The notes beneath the pieces are model-generated. The model was not told where the DNA came from. It did not search any database and was given only the letters and a program-made list of their open reading frames with translations. DNA of 64,000 nt, from assembly GCA_963930645.1 (NCBI GenBank), contig OZ005662.1:76899841-76963840 (forward strand), in the 5' to 3' direction. Every line of letters starts with the position of its first letter. Position 1 is the first letter of the stretch. Below are positions 40,001-54,104 of the stretch, in pieces. Both the position numbers and the translations under genes were made by a program. The DNA comes from Salticus scenicus. Lineage: Eukaryota > Arthropoda > Arachnida > Araneae > Salticidae.

Positions 40001-43000
40001 ATTCTGGATAATTCGAATATTTTACTCGGTCCCTTGAATTTTGTATTAAAATAATGTTAAAAAATCATGGATAATTCGAATTATATTTTAGATAATTTGA
40101 AGTTTTCATACGATTACCTTTAAAATATTACAGTAAAATTTGTTCTCGAAATTTTACTCAGCTAAAGTGCATTATTTTTTTTAACAGTCTTTCAAAAGAA
40201 GGATAAGGAAATACAAGAGTATTTCCTACCTAGTGCATCAGAAGATATGGTCCATATACATGAACTTCGAGGTTTTTTTTTTTATTTTATTGAAAGTCAT
40301 GTGTAATATAGAAGATTCTGTTTTTGTATCAATTGATAGGTTGATGTCATATGCTATGACACATGTACTTAAAAAAGCAATTAACAATATCTGACTATTT
40401 TTAAAAAAGTGTTGAATAATTAAGCTCGTAAAAAAATATTGATTTAATGGGGGGGGGGGGTGAATGTAGCATTATTTTCAGATATAATGTTTATGTGTTA
40501 AATCATTGATCGTAGAGTTTTATTTTTTTAATTTATCTCTTTAGTATATGTAATTTGAATTTTTGGATATTTCGAATTTTTCTCTGGTCCCTTCACTTTC
40601 GAATTATTCAAGTTCTACTGTATAAAGTTCTTGTATATTAAAAATTATATTTACCATCATCAAGAGATTCCATAGATGCCGAATTTGTTTCTAAAATACT
40701 GAAATAAATAAATAAACAAACAAATAAATAAATAAATAAAAATAGATATAATGAATATAAATTATCATTTTTCTTTTAGTCACCATTAAAATTATATCAG
40801 GAATAATATATATTCATAGTACAAATTCTTATTATTTCAATAATTCAATATTTTAACATTATCAATAGTCTTTCTTAAAAAAAAAAACAAAAAAAAAAAC
40901 AGAAAGAAAGGTGTTAAAAAAAAAAAAAAAAAAATTGAATTAATACAATTTGAAAATTTAAACTTTTCAGGAAGTAATATAAATGCTAATACATAACATA
41001 TAATGCTAATATACAACATATAATGCTCAGAACTAATATAAACGCTTCAAAAATGCTCGAACATCTGTGCTCCAGTAAGGACAGGTGGCATATTGTTGGA
41101 AAATAACACAGGGTTGTGTATATGCCACATTTGGGGTACTGCATAAAGTTGCAACATCCATAAAGTCTAGGTAAATGTTTGCTGTCGCAAAAGAAAATGG
41201 TTCTATGACTGTACCATGTGAAAGAGTACACTATTGATTTTGGACTGTTTCTTTCCACTTCCTGTACTGCACAGTGACTTTCTTAGCCTCAAAATCTGCA
41301 GTAATGTTTATTCACAATGCTTCTGACATGAAAATGCTGTTTCGTCTGAAAAATGATGCAATTTAGAAAATGTGTTCATTTTTGATGCAAGATAACACTT
41401 CCCAGCAAATGCAAGATGCTGAGGCCTATCATTCAGATGCAGTTGGAATGTGCAAGAGAACATGTTTCGTACATATAAAATGAGAATTCTTATCAAAATC
41501 TAAGAATTAAGTAGACAATTTTACATAATAACATTGCCAACATATCATTAGTAGATTTTATTTTAATCGAGTGCTGAAATTAGGGACATTTGATTCAGGC
41601 ATCCTGTTTTTACCAGTCCTTTTATTAAAGGGTAGTACTTGTCCTGATTTTCCTGAAAACTTAAAAAAAGTTCTGAAATGTCCTTAAATATGATAAGCTG
41701 CCATAAATTTCCTGAAAGTTTCAGCTGTTATACTATATATTGATCCTTAAGTTACCCAAATTATGTGATCAAAACCCGAACTCACTTAGTACCATTGAGT
41801 TTTGATGCGATTGCTAATTGCTATATAGATAATAAATAAATACAGCAACAATACAGCAATAAAATCAGTCGCTTAATCTGATCAAATTGCCAGGGCGGGA
41901 ATCAAATTAATACAAACTACTTTTAAAACCACTGCTTAATAAAATCAGCATTGCCGGTTAATAAACTCAAAATAATCTCTTAAACTGCAGAAATATCATT
42001 TATGCACGCTAAACAAATTTTTTATTTAAACTTTGTTTTTTTTTAATTTTTCAAAAAACAAAACAAAAAAACACATCTTTGTCAAAATATTTATGCTTGC
42101 AGCATATTTACAAATTAAACAAGCCCACCACTTGTTTCAGTAAAAATTTCACAGAACATATTCTATAAAGCTCTGTTGTATGTTACAAATTTAATTTGAT
42201 TCAAAGCAATTTTTTTTTTAATTGTTAAAAGACAGTTTTTAATTCTTCTTTTGAAATAACTAAAAAGCAAGAGGTTTAAACGGAAAGATTAAAAAAAAAA
42301 AAAAAAGTGTGAACTTTCAGCAAAGTAAGTATGTTAAATAATTAAATAAACGAAGTGAATTTCTACTGGTAAGGATGATTTTTCCTTAAAGAAAATCGCA
42401 TTGGAACTTAAAATATGTTTAATTTACCTATCATCAAGAAACAATCAATTACCTTTCAAAAATTATTTTGTACTAGTATATAACCCCGTCAAAAAAGACG
42501 GAATGTGAAATCAATTAAGGTAGTGAATCAACGAAGGCTCTGCCTGCTTCGCTGGTCACTATATTTAAAGGAAACTCTTTTCTGCAACGCTTTATAAACA
42601 AAAATAAATTTTTTTTAAATATAATGAAATTGCTCAAAAGCCTGCTGCCTGTCCTCTCTGCCTTCAGTAGCGATCCACTCATTCGCAGACTCTCAGGTTC
42701 TTGTCCCTATTGCTTGTGATAATAGCTTACCAGTGGGCTTCAATTTGGGTGCTTATCAGATGACAGTTTCGAAACAGACAGTATCGAAAAAATTGAAGTA
42801 GCCATTTTATATTTGAATCCCAGTTACATATGAACAACACTATATGTTATGTACATAATATTTTCTTTCACGCTATTTTCTATATTTATTTGATTTATTC
42901 AATAAACTATAAAATCACATCAATTTCATGCCAAATATAACATTACAATATGAGTTATCATGAGAAATGAAGATAAAAATAAGTCGCATACTTTGAGTTA

Positions 43001-46000
43001 ATATCTTCTACAGGTTCTACTTCCTTTTCTTCACAGATAACCTTGCTAATAAAATAAAGATGAGCATGAAAATTTGCATTTTTACAAAATTTTTGAAAGG
43101 AATAAGAGAAGAACATACAGAAGGCGGGAGGGTGGGGGGGAGATTGAAAAAAAGACAGCAAAATTTTACAAATATAAATAAATTCATGCAATTTTATTAA
43201 AAAAAAGAAAAGTTATTTCTAAAGTATATATACATGCATCATTCTTTATTTATTTATTACTATTATTTTATTATTGTTATCAGATGAAGTACGTGAAAGA
43301 TTTTGTAGTGACAGAGAACACTAAAAGAATTTTGATTGTATTTTCAGTGTGGTTAATTGAGCTTTTTCCTAATCTCCAACATTTTCAATATGTTTAGTTT
43401 TTAATTGTTTAGTGCCAAATTTCTGTTACTAAAATTGCACCAATTATTTAAAAATTATAAAAAATATTTTTTAACAAATATAGTCTAGTTTTGCATAATT
43501 GATATGATCAAATGTTTTTCAATAGATTATCTCTATTTGCCAAAGAAAAAACCAAAATGTTTATCACAGAGGAGTTTTAAGTTGATCAATCTTTTACCTT
43601 CATACCGTTTATTAAGTAATTATTAACCAGAATTTTTGCTTTTTACTTATAATAGAATAATTTTCAAAATCAGCATTTCTAAATTCCTCAACAGTGCAAA
43701 GTAGGAAGGACTTATATATATTTAATTTTGCTATATGTTATTAAAATCTTAAATTATGTGGTATATGTTTAAAAGATTTTCATATACACACATATTAAAA
43801 AAAAAAAAAAAAAAAAAAAAATCAATTACCATTATATGAATCTATAATAAAACAATAGACCATAGATTACACAATTAAATATATAAGTAAAGAGTGAGTG
43901 ATTTATGAACTGTATATTAAAGAAGCATTCAGTTAATATATATATATTTCTGAAATAGTAAAATAAAGGAAAAAATGAATTGAAAATCACAAAAAATTAA
44001 TGGGTGAAATGCATTTAGCAAATTGACATTTAAAACTATATTGCAATGGAGCAAAAAAAAAAAAAAAAGCACAGATTTAATTCCCAGTAATACACATGGC
44101 AAAAATAACAAAAAAATCAACATAAATTACAAGAAAGTACACACACACACAAAAAAAGCTCATGTATATATACACAGAAAAAATACTAAAGCTTTATATA
44201 TATTTTTATATAAACCACATGGGATAGATAAATCAGACTTCCTCCTAGAAGCCTTTCACAAGAGCCCTATACCCTGCCTGCCCTTAGGAAATTAATGAGC
44301 GATGTGCCTTAAACAAAAATGCACCCTTCCTTGCTCCCAGAAAATGTACCTTTTATGCCTACCAAAATATACCCTTGAAAATGTCCTACTTCCTCAAAAG
44401 TAAATGCTCCTATATCAAAAACATGTCCACCTCCCAAAAATGCACAATGTGATTATTTTTCTTTTAAATACTCATAGTTCTTATCTTCTAACACTTATAT
44501 ACACAATATGCATCTTAATTTGTCACATTTTAAGTACAAATTTTCTAAAAATATAGTAAAAGTGTTGAAATAATGGTGCCATATTTTGCAAGTTTTTTTC
44601 CCCCCTTTTTGCAAAATGTACTGTTTTTCATCTCTACAAATATATCCTCCTTTTTTGGCGACACATTGTACCTTTTTCCTAGATAGCAGCACCCTGCCCT
44701 TTTTCAAACCTAGAAGGAACTCTGATTAAATAGACAAAATTAAAAATATTAAAAGTGGCATAATTCCCACCAATGAAATACATTAAAAAAGATACTATAT
44801 AGTGGTATTAAGTACAAAAATAACACAAAAATCTACTCGGAGAATTCTCATGTCTTTTCATCTAATTTAAAAAATTTTTTTGTCTCTCAGCTTTTAGTTA
44901 AAACTAGAATTACATATAAGATATATCAGAAGTAAACATTTAATGAAAAACTTTTGATGAAGAAAAAAGTGTAAGAAAAATTAAACAGAAAAAGCAAGCA
45001 ACTTTATGCAATGCAAAGATCGAACAGAAAAAAAAAAAAAAAAAAAAAAAAAAGAAAAATTATTTGAAATAAAGAAACAATGAAAAAGCATGCAGTATTA
45101 CAGCCAACTACTTATAAAAAACTTACTTGACTCCCAGTTTAGTGGCCACTCTACGCCACTGAGAATAAGGACTGGGAGTGTAGTTTTTACGAGGCGTGCT
45201 AGAGAGAAAGATATAGTTTAAAGGAAGAAGAGAAAGTCTCAAGAAGTTAGTTAGATAGATTAATATTATGGTTAATTTATTAAAAATTAGTAGGAATTAA
45301 TTGCAGATTTACTATAGAGCAGGGCCCGAAATTTCAGCTCAGATTACACTCGCCAAAAAAAAGTTTTACTCGCCACAAAGTTGTCTTTTTTTTAATTAAT
45401 TTTTTTTTTTAACGTATTTTGGGTATTTTATTTTGCCTAACTATTTCAAATGCTTTTACAAATATGCCTAAAATTATGTATGTTAAAAGTGTGTCATATA
45501 TTACCATGTCTCATAATCATCTATAATCAAAAATCATTATAATGTATTGTATATGAGATTTCAAAAAGATTAAAATATCTATAAATGCAAAGAGTCATTA
45601 AAGAAAAAAAGAAGAAGAAAAAAATAACTTTGCCAAACAATATCCTGTGAAAATATTTTTATTATCAAAGATTAAGCTTCCTTATTTACCTATTTATTTA
45701 TTTATTTAACTTTTTACATCAGAAGTGACTTTTTCGTCCATTTTATTTTTATAATCGGATGGAATGTCGATGTGTATAACTTGTTCATTGTTGTCATTTG
45801 AAATAGCCATTTTGGAATTACTTTTTCAATAAAATCGTTGCTTACAAATCATAACAAGCACAAAGGCCCACCAGCGGCCGAGCGGTTCTGCGCTCAAAGC
45901 TGGTAGATGGGAGGTGCCGGGTTCGATCCCAGGTCGCGCTCATCGACCTAGCCGTTCGGAGTTTTCCGTGGTTTCCTCCGAAACTTGCGTAAATACGGGC

Positions 46001-49000
46001 TAGGACCCCTTAGAAAGACCCCCACGGAGGGCATTCCCCCTCTAGGCCTAGGACACATCAGGAGTCAATCGGCCTTAAATCCTACAACAACATAACAAGC
46101 ACAAATTCTTAGCATTTCAGCAAAAACTGGAAAATGTGAACTGTTTTTTGATCATTATTCAACAAAATAAACATAGGAAGTACCTTTAAAAGGGCTCGGG
46201 CTCATTTTCATGTGCCAATATCAAATAGGCAAACTTTTGCATTTTCTTCTCTCGGATAGTGGGCGACGGGCAAAAAGCTCTCCGCTTGTGTATTCTCACT
46301 CTGCTTGAAGAAATCACAATGGGAAAAACGAAACTGCTGAAGAGATAAAACTTTTATGCATGTACTAATCATTTTTCCTTTCTCAGGCTGGGGCGATCGT
46401 TGGGCAGCGCACACACAGACTCGGTGCTCGAAGTGAAAAAGGAGAGGTGAAATATGAGGTTCTAAGATGGCAAGATTCTTGCCATATTTAAATCTATATA
46501 TATATAAAAAGGTTTTCTGTCACCGTATCATGTAAGAATTCTATCTATAACTAGACCATTTTTTTACTCGCCACAGTAAAAATTCCACTTGCCAATGGCG
46601 AGCTGGCGAGCAGAAATTTCGCACCCTGCTATAGAGAATTGAAAAAAGAATTATTATTATTAGTGAAACTCTATAATAACAATAACCATTAATTGCAATG
46701 CAATGCAATTACTCATAATTAATAATTTTCCTTCTTACACTTTTCAGGAAGATTTTATTGAGAAAAAGCTGTAATTTTATTATTATTCATTACTTTTTTT
46801 AAAAATAAATAATGATTAAATTATCTACATAAAAATTTTCAAATGTAGTAATTATTTAAAAAAAAAAAAAAATTACACTTTTTATTGATTTATTTATTTA
46901 TTTTTATTTTTTTTTCAAGATTTGATCAGCAAAACTTATTTTGTAAATTTTGAGAATTTCTTTAAAATATTTTTAAAGCGCATTTTAAATGTAATGTAAT
47001 AAATTATTTGCAAGAATGTCATACACATACGCTGAATGTATTTTTGCAAGTCTTGCAAATAATTCATTATAATTTTTTGTACCTAATAAATGTAGTTAAA
47101 TTTTGAGAATAGCGTATCTTTTTATTATTATTATTTCTTGATGGCAAAATGTTCTTTTAAATATTGTACTTACGGAAAATTAAGCATTATTTTGTATAAT
47201 TTTCATGTCACAATATTGACTAAATTTTTATTCTGCAGCAAGATTAAAATAATACGCTATTAAAAGCCTATGATATGAACAGCATCTAATATATACTTTT
47301 ATAATCATCAGCAACGCATGCAGTGAATCTAAAAAACATTATACTCTATTTTCTTAGAATAGGCAGTTCAAGGTCAGAAATATTTCTCTTTGTCAGAGAA
47401 GAAAGTCATTATTGTCCAGTTACCAGGGTTCATACTCAAATATGGGAAAAAATTCCCCGAGTTTTTCCTGAGTTCTCAGACAATTTTCAAGATAATATTA
47501 GCGACATATTACAAGAAACGCTCCTCAAGACAGGACAAAATACACAGCTACTTCATCTGTATGGTGTCATATTACTGTCGACCATGATAGAAATTCAGGT
47601 AGAAATCATTGTTTACAGCATATTTTCACAATACTTAATCAATTGAATTTTGATATGAAGCTAAACAAGAAAAATATAACTTGAGAGAAAGAAAATATTT
47701 GTTTTTCCAGGTTTTATAACTGATTTTCCCTGACTTTTAATGAAAATTTTGAGTATGAACCATGAGTTACGTACCCTCATTTTTTCTCCTTTTACTACAC
47801 TTAGGAAGGGTTGGGTTGTGGGGACTAAGGCCGAGTGACTGCACTAGGGTCCTAGGCCTCAGGGAGAGTGCCCTCCATGGGGGTCTTAGCCCGTATTTAC
47901 ACAAGTTTTGGAGAAAACTATGGAAAACTCCGAACGGCTAAGCCAACAAGCACAATCTGGGCATTTAGGAAGGGAATGATCAAAGTGGGGTTTGGGCAGA
48001 GGTCACAGTGTTCAAATATTTTTAAAAGTGTTTTATTATTTTGTCACCACTATTAAAAAAAAAAAAAAAAAATCTTGAAGATTTTAATTGTATGCAAAAT
48101 AAAACACATGTAAAAGTATAGTAAAGCTGCAGCACCTAGGTTTGAGTTCAGTTCTTCAAAACCAGATGGAAGAAATGTACAAATAAATAAATAAAATAAA
48201 TGAAAGGATTTGTTTCTTCTGGAACCACCTCCCCCCATTTTTTTCTCCTACACTACACTTAAGAAAGGAATGCTCAAAGTGGGATTTGTATAGGGGTCAC
48301 AGTGTTTCAATATTTTTAAGAGTTTATTATTTTACACCATTATTAAAAAAAAAAAAAAAAATCTTGAAGGTTTTAATGGCATACAAAATAATAAAACAGA
48401 TGTAAAAAAATATAGGAATTCTGCAGCACCTGGGTTTGAGTTCAGTTCTTTAAAACCAGATGGAAGAAATGTACAAAAAAAAATGAATGAAAGGATTTGT
48501 ATCTTCTGGAACCTAGCAACCTAAAGAGGAATAAGTAAAACAAATGAACTGGTGTGTGTGTGGGGGGGGGGGGGGGGGGGGGGGGTCGAACTTGAACCGT
48601 CTATCTTGAGGAAAAAGACTATAATCATAATTCCTTTCTACCTATGGCTAGAGCACTTACAAAGCAATTTTATTATAACATTGCTTTTAAACATGCAAAT
48701 TGACAGAGTCTGGATAAATCTGAAATAAAATGCAATTTAAATGATACTCTTTTCCTTAAACACCAAGAAAAAGCAGAGGAAAACATAACTATGATTATCA
48801 AAAAATGCTAATTTTTAAATAAAATGAAGTTGAGTTATTTAATCCCTTCCAATTATATGCCATATCGTAAAATGACGAGTGTAGTTCGTCAGTGGTTTTA
48901 CATGCCATAACTGTGGAATGATGAGTTTAGATCGTATATGTATGATACACAAACTGTAAATATCATGGATCCTTATCGCATATTATTTTAAAATCAAATC

Positions 49001-52000
49001 AAATGATTATTTTATGTATAAACATTCATGATTAAATTGTACTGGAAGAGATTAATATACTCAAATATTTTTCACAAACAAGTTATAACTCTGCTTTTTC
49101 TATAAGTTTAAGAAAATTTTAACTAACTTATCAACTGTATTACCTTTAATATTTATACAACATTTTGTAAATAGGCAAATTAAACAAGTCCTGTAAAAAG
49201 ATAAATTGGCTTACATTTTCAGAGCAGGCTCACTTTGTCAAAATGAAACAAATTAATTGCATAAAATATAAAAGGATGAAATTAAACTTAAAAAACATTT
49301 AAAATACCTTAAAATCTTTTAACTGAGCAGCATTACGATATATTTCGACGGGCTACTCGCAGTCGTCATCGGCTTCTTTATCCTCCTCTTCCGTGCTGAC
49401 GTCATAATGATGTTGTTTCTTATTAATCAGGTGTTGCCATTCTTTGGGTGTTACGCTGTGCTCTCTTTCATTAATTGCAGTGTTAGAAGTTAGAATTTCC
49501 AGTGCTTCGCGTTTTAAGGCATAATTATGGGAATTATAAGGGGCAATTTTAGTGGTGGTTATAGTATTAGGATTTATTGGGTTATTAATATGAGTACGGG
49601 ATAGAGAGGTGGAGGTTCTATTATATTTTAGGTCATTAATGTGTTCGATTTCGCGGTCTTTTATTTTTCTTTTGGTCATACCGATATAGCAAGCTGTAAT
49701 GTTATTATTTTCAAAGTTAAAGTCGATTTCATAGATTCCTGAGATTTCTTTGGGGTCAATTAAGTCTTTTTCATTGCGTATACGTTGTATAATATTTTTA
49801 TTAGGTTTGATGGGAATGTTTATACCATGGTGGGAGCCTTCATGTTTTATTTTATTTGCAATACCGTTGCAGAATGGAATTGAGGGAGTATATTTAGATT
49901 TTACTTTTTGGGCGTTATTAATTGTATTAAGGAATCGACTTTAACTTTAAAAATAATAACACTATATCAGTATGACCAAAAGAAAAATAAAAGACCCTGA
50001 AATCGAACACGTTAATGACCTACAATATAATAGAACCTCCACCTCTCTATCCTGTACTCATATAAATAACCCAATAAATCCTAATACTATAACCACCACT
50101 AAAATTGCCCCTTATAATTCCCATAATTACGTCTTAAAACGTGAAGCACTGGAAATTCTAACTTCTAACACCGCAGTTAATGAAAGAGAGCACAGCGTAA
50201 TACCCAAAGAATGGCAACACCTGATTAATAAGAAACATCATTATGACGTCAGCACGGAAGAGGAGGATAAAGAAGCCGATGACAAGACGGTGAATAGAGC
50301 AGCAAGTTATCAACCTGATGACGACTGCGACTAGCGCGTCGAAATATATCGTAATGCTACTCAGTTAAAGGATTTTAAGGTATTTTAAATGTTTTTAAAG
50401 TGAAACAAATTATTTTAAAATAACAATGAACCACAATCACATTTCATGAATCTGTATGAAAAATTTCACAAATCAAAATACTGGGAATAATACAGGTGTT
50501 GAACAAAATAATGGGAACACTTTTGCTTTTTTACATTTTCTCGAATATCTTGAAAAAATATATAATGTGTTGCTCTTGAATTTTGGGAATATAGAAAATA
50601 TGACTTTCCTCGTATTTTTTAGCAAAGATTTTGACACGAAGGTCCTTAGTGAACAAACAACAAATTCAATAAAATAAAAAGTATTTGTGATTACCCTGTA
50701 TATGGAAAAGCGTCGATTGATCTGCAAATTTTAAATATGGCTATAAATGTTATATTTCATATGTGTGCAGAGTTTTGTAAGGATAACTTGAATATTTAAG
50801 GAGTTATATTTTATTAAAAAATGCAAAAATATTTTGCAAGTTTTTACTTTATAACTCCAAAGGGTTTTTCTTCAAATTTCATGAAACTCTCGGAAAACAT
50901 GACAACATATACTAAATCATTCTATATAGTTTAAGACAAATATATTTAATATTCAAAGACTTAATTCTCTAAAAGTTTCTTTGTATGAAAAATGCTCTTA
51001 AATTATACATCAACTTACACTCACAAATTTTTTTTAAATAAATTTTGTGCATGAAATAAATTTTGAATATTCAATCATGACTATTTCTTAAGTTCTCACT
51101 TTGACATGAAATACTATAACATTATTTCTCTTGGTATCAAATAAACAAAAGATTCAAATGTTAATGTATGTGTTATTCACAAGTAATAATAATTAGAAAA
51201 AAAAAAAAAAAAGATCATAATTTTTAATACCTTAAACATAGCTTTATAAAATTTTTATAAAAAAAAAAAAAAAAAAAATGGATATAGGTCAATTTTATGT
51301 CTTTTAGTTTTAAAACCACATGAGTCCTACCAATTTTCCTCTATTAATCAACTAACATAAGAGTCATCTCAGAGGTTGACCCAGGTTTTAATTATTTTTG
51401 TGAAATTTTTATTCATGAAAATTTATTTATTTTTACGAGCATTTTACTGAACCAAATATAGACAATAAAAATACTGTAAGCATGGAAATTTTTTACAAAA
51501 TTATCATTTTTATAAAACAAAGTCTTGTGAAAGGGTTGTTTTTATAAATTTGAATTTTGTGTGCTTTTAGAGATTTGAATTTTGTGAAGGGGCAGCAAAA
51601 GAATCCCAATTTTCGCCTGGATTTCCTAATTTCCACCCTATATCTAAAAGAGATATAGGGTGGAAACAAATGGGTTATAACAAATTTTAAAGAAAAATGT
51701 AAATCCACTTTTTTTTTTTTTTTAAACATCAATTCCCATTGTTTTATAATCGACAAGCACAATAAAAAGGTTAAAAATACTTTAATGAGCATGCATCATG
51801 TTCTTTACAGCATCGGAACTAGCAACACAAACCTAAACCAAAACTCTTGTGTTGCCATACACAAAATATAAACTATATACAAAAATATCGATAGTTAATC
51901 GATTACATCACATCTAATCTAAACTTGACCTACTTAAGCAGGATACCTGTCAATTATCCTGTAGTAACCAAGTTGTAATACATGCGTAAATACATTTAAA

Positions 52001-54056
52001 AAGGAATTTTAATATAGATTAAATTTGCCAAAAATCTGTCGTTAAGATATCGACTTTTGGTTCTAAGTCCGGCTTTCCTTGTCACATTTCTGTTTTTCTG
52101 ATTTTCATCAAAACTCAGTAAAGTTATCTGTGTAATAGAAACCAGTTAATATATATATAAGGACATCTAAAAGGAAGTTAAAGTAGTGAGTTTGAAAAAA
52201 AAGAAAGAAAGAAAGAAAAATAAAATCAGTATAGAGTTATTTCAAGGCACTCATTTCCGAGACCTAAAATTGACAACATCTAATCAAGAGAACTAACACA
52301 TATGAAAAGACAACCAAAAGAGGGTTTACATATAAAATCTGAAAAAAATCGTTAGACTTGTTTTGTGATACTGACTTCTGCATTTTTTATTGTCATCAAA
52401 TTTGGGCCAACTCATCTGTACACCAGATTTGCCTTAATCATAAAATTTAGTTGAAATTTTTGACCAAATACAATACTTCTATTACTTACAGTAGTCAGGA
52501 AATGGAAATAAGTAGGCATAAGCAGGATTAGAAATAAGCGGTCGTTAGTCGTATTTTGCGACCAGTTTTTTCATTTTGACGCCTAGAATTCCAATCATAG
52601 GTGCCATATTTGACACCTGGATTTTTTCCTCATCATATCTAATAATTTTCCCAATCCCATCAGACAGTAAACAAGTTTATTTCATCTAGCCTAATAAAAA
52701 CTGCTTTAAGAAATCATTTCTCTATGAAAGTAGTTGATGATTTGTTAATGATTAAATTAAACAGCCCTAAATTTGAAGATTTCTGCCCAGAAAATGCTAT
52801 TAAATTGTGGTAGAATGATGTATCTTCTGGGCGAAGAATGAATTTGTGATTTTAAATATGTACGTTTAATATTGTCAATGTAATTACATTCATTACATAA
52901 ATATTTATTATATAATCTTGCATATATTATTTACAAGTTGATGCTTTATTATTATTATTATTTAAATACTATACATATTTAATTATAGATGGCACCTAGA
53001 TTTTTAATTTGGATGCCCAAAAAATTTAATCCAGGTGTTATTTTGACTCCTAGTTTCAAAATTCTTATTTCTAACACTGGGCATAAGTGTAGCAAGAAAA
53101 CTGTTTTCACACTACACACATGCTTACTTTTTTTGATAGATGAAGAATAGTGTTTAATTATCCTGATCGAAAACAACTGTCATGCAAGTGTGTATTTTAC
53201 GGTGTTTGTTTTAAAAAATTTGAACTGTTTATCAGTAAATACTGACAAAAAATAAACCATACAATATAACTTTTAAATTGGATACTAAATATTCAATATG
53301 CTATGCAAATATATTTAGAAGTGTTATTGATTCAGTTATTCACAATGCACAATTCTATAAGTTTATGACTGTCAGTGGTTAATAAGTTTATTATTAGGTC
53401 TGAAAACATGCACTGAAAGATAAAACGAACATCTAAACAAAAATTTTAATAAATAATAATTTACAATAATGAGTAATATTTACTTTGATGATGACGAACT
53501 CTTTGATGTATCAGATGAAGATGACACCTAAAAATATAAAAATAAAGATGTGAGAATTGATAATTTATTTTAAATATATGACAAGTTTAAAAAAAAAAAA
53601 AATGTTGCAACCAAATAGAATGAATTAACTTACAACAATTCGGGCCGTATCACCTATAGAAGATCTTTTTTCTTTACTTGGCTGTGAATTCTTCCCTGGA
53701 AAAATTAAAATTTTAATAGCATCAACAAGATAGATTTTTTTTAAATATTTAACCTTCACTTTCTCAAGATGGGGTCATTTTTACCCCATTTTGAAGTTGA
53801 AATTTAGTTAAGCCCGCCTCATTCAAAAAGTGTGCTAATTCGCCAGAGATAGAAAGCGTAGCCAGTGGAATGTTGCAACTTCTAAACGATACAGAAAGGC
53901 GCGGTGCTGGTGATTTTCGTCAAACGTGCCAAGCGGCACCCGAAAGCAATTTTCCTGCAGCAATGCCTTGAACTTGGGAAAGCGAGGGTTAATGAAAACT
54001 ATGTGGCATTATTCTATACATATTTTATACACCTTTTTGTGAAATTGTGCTTGTAA

Positions 54057-54104
<48 letters not shown>

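Noticed and set aside
42485..42560. Second Helitron end
   Set aside because: A GC-rich CCTGCTTCGCTGG hairpin-like stretch is present, but there is no CTAG end or matching start.
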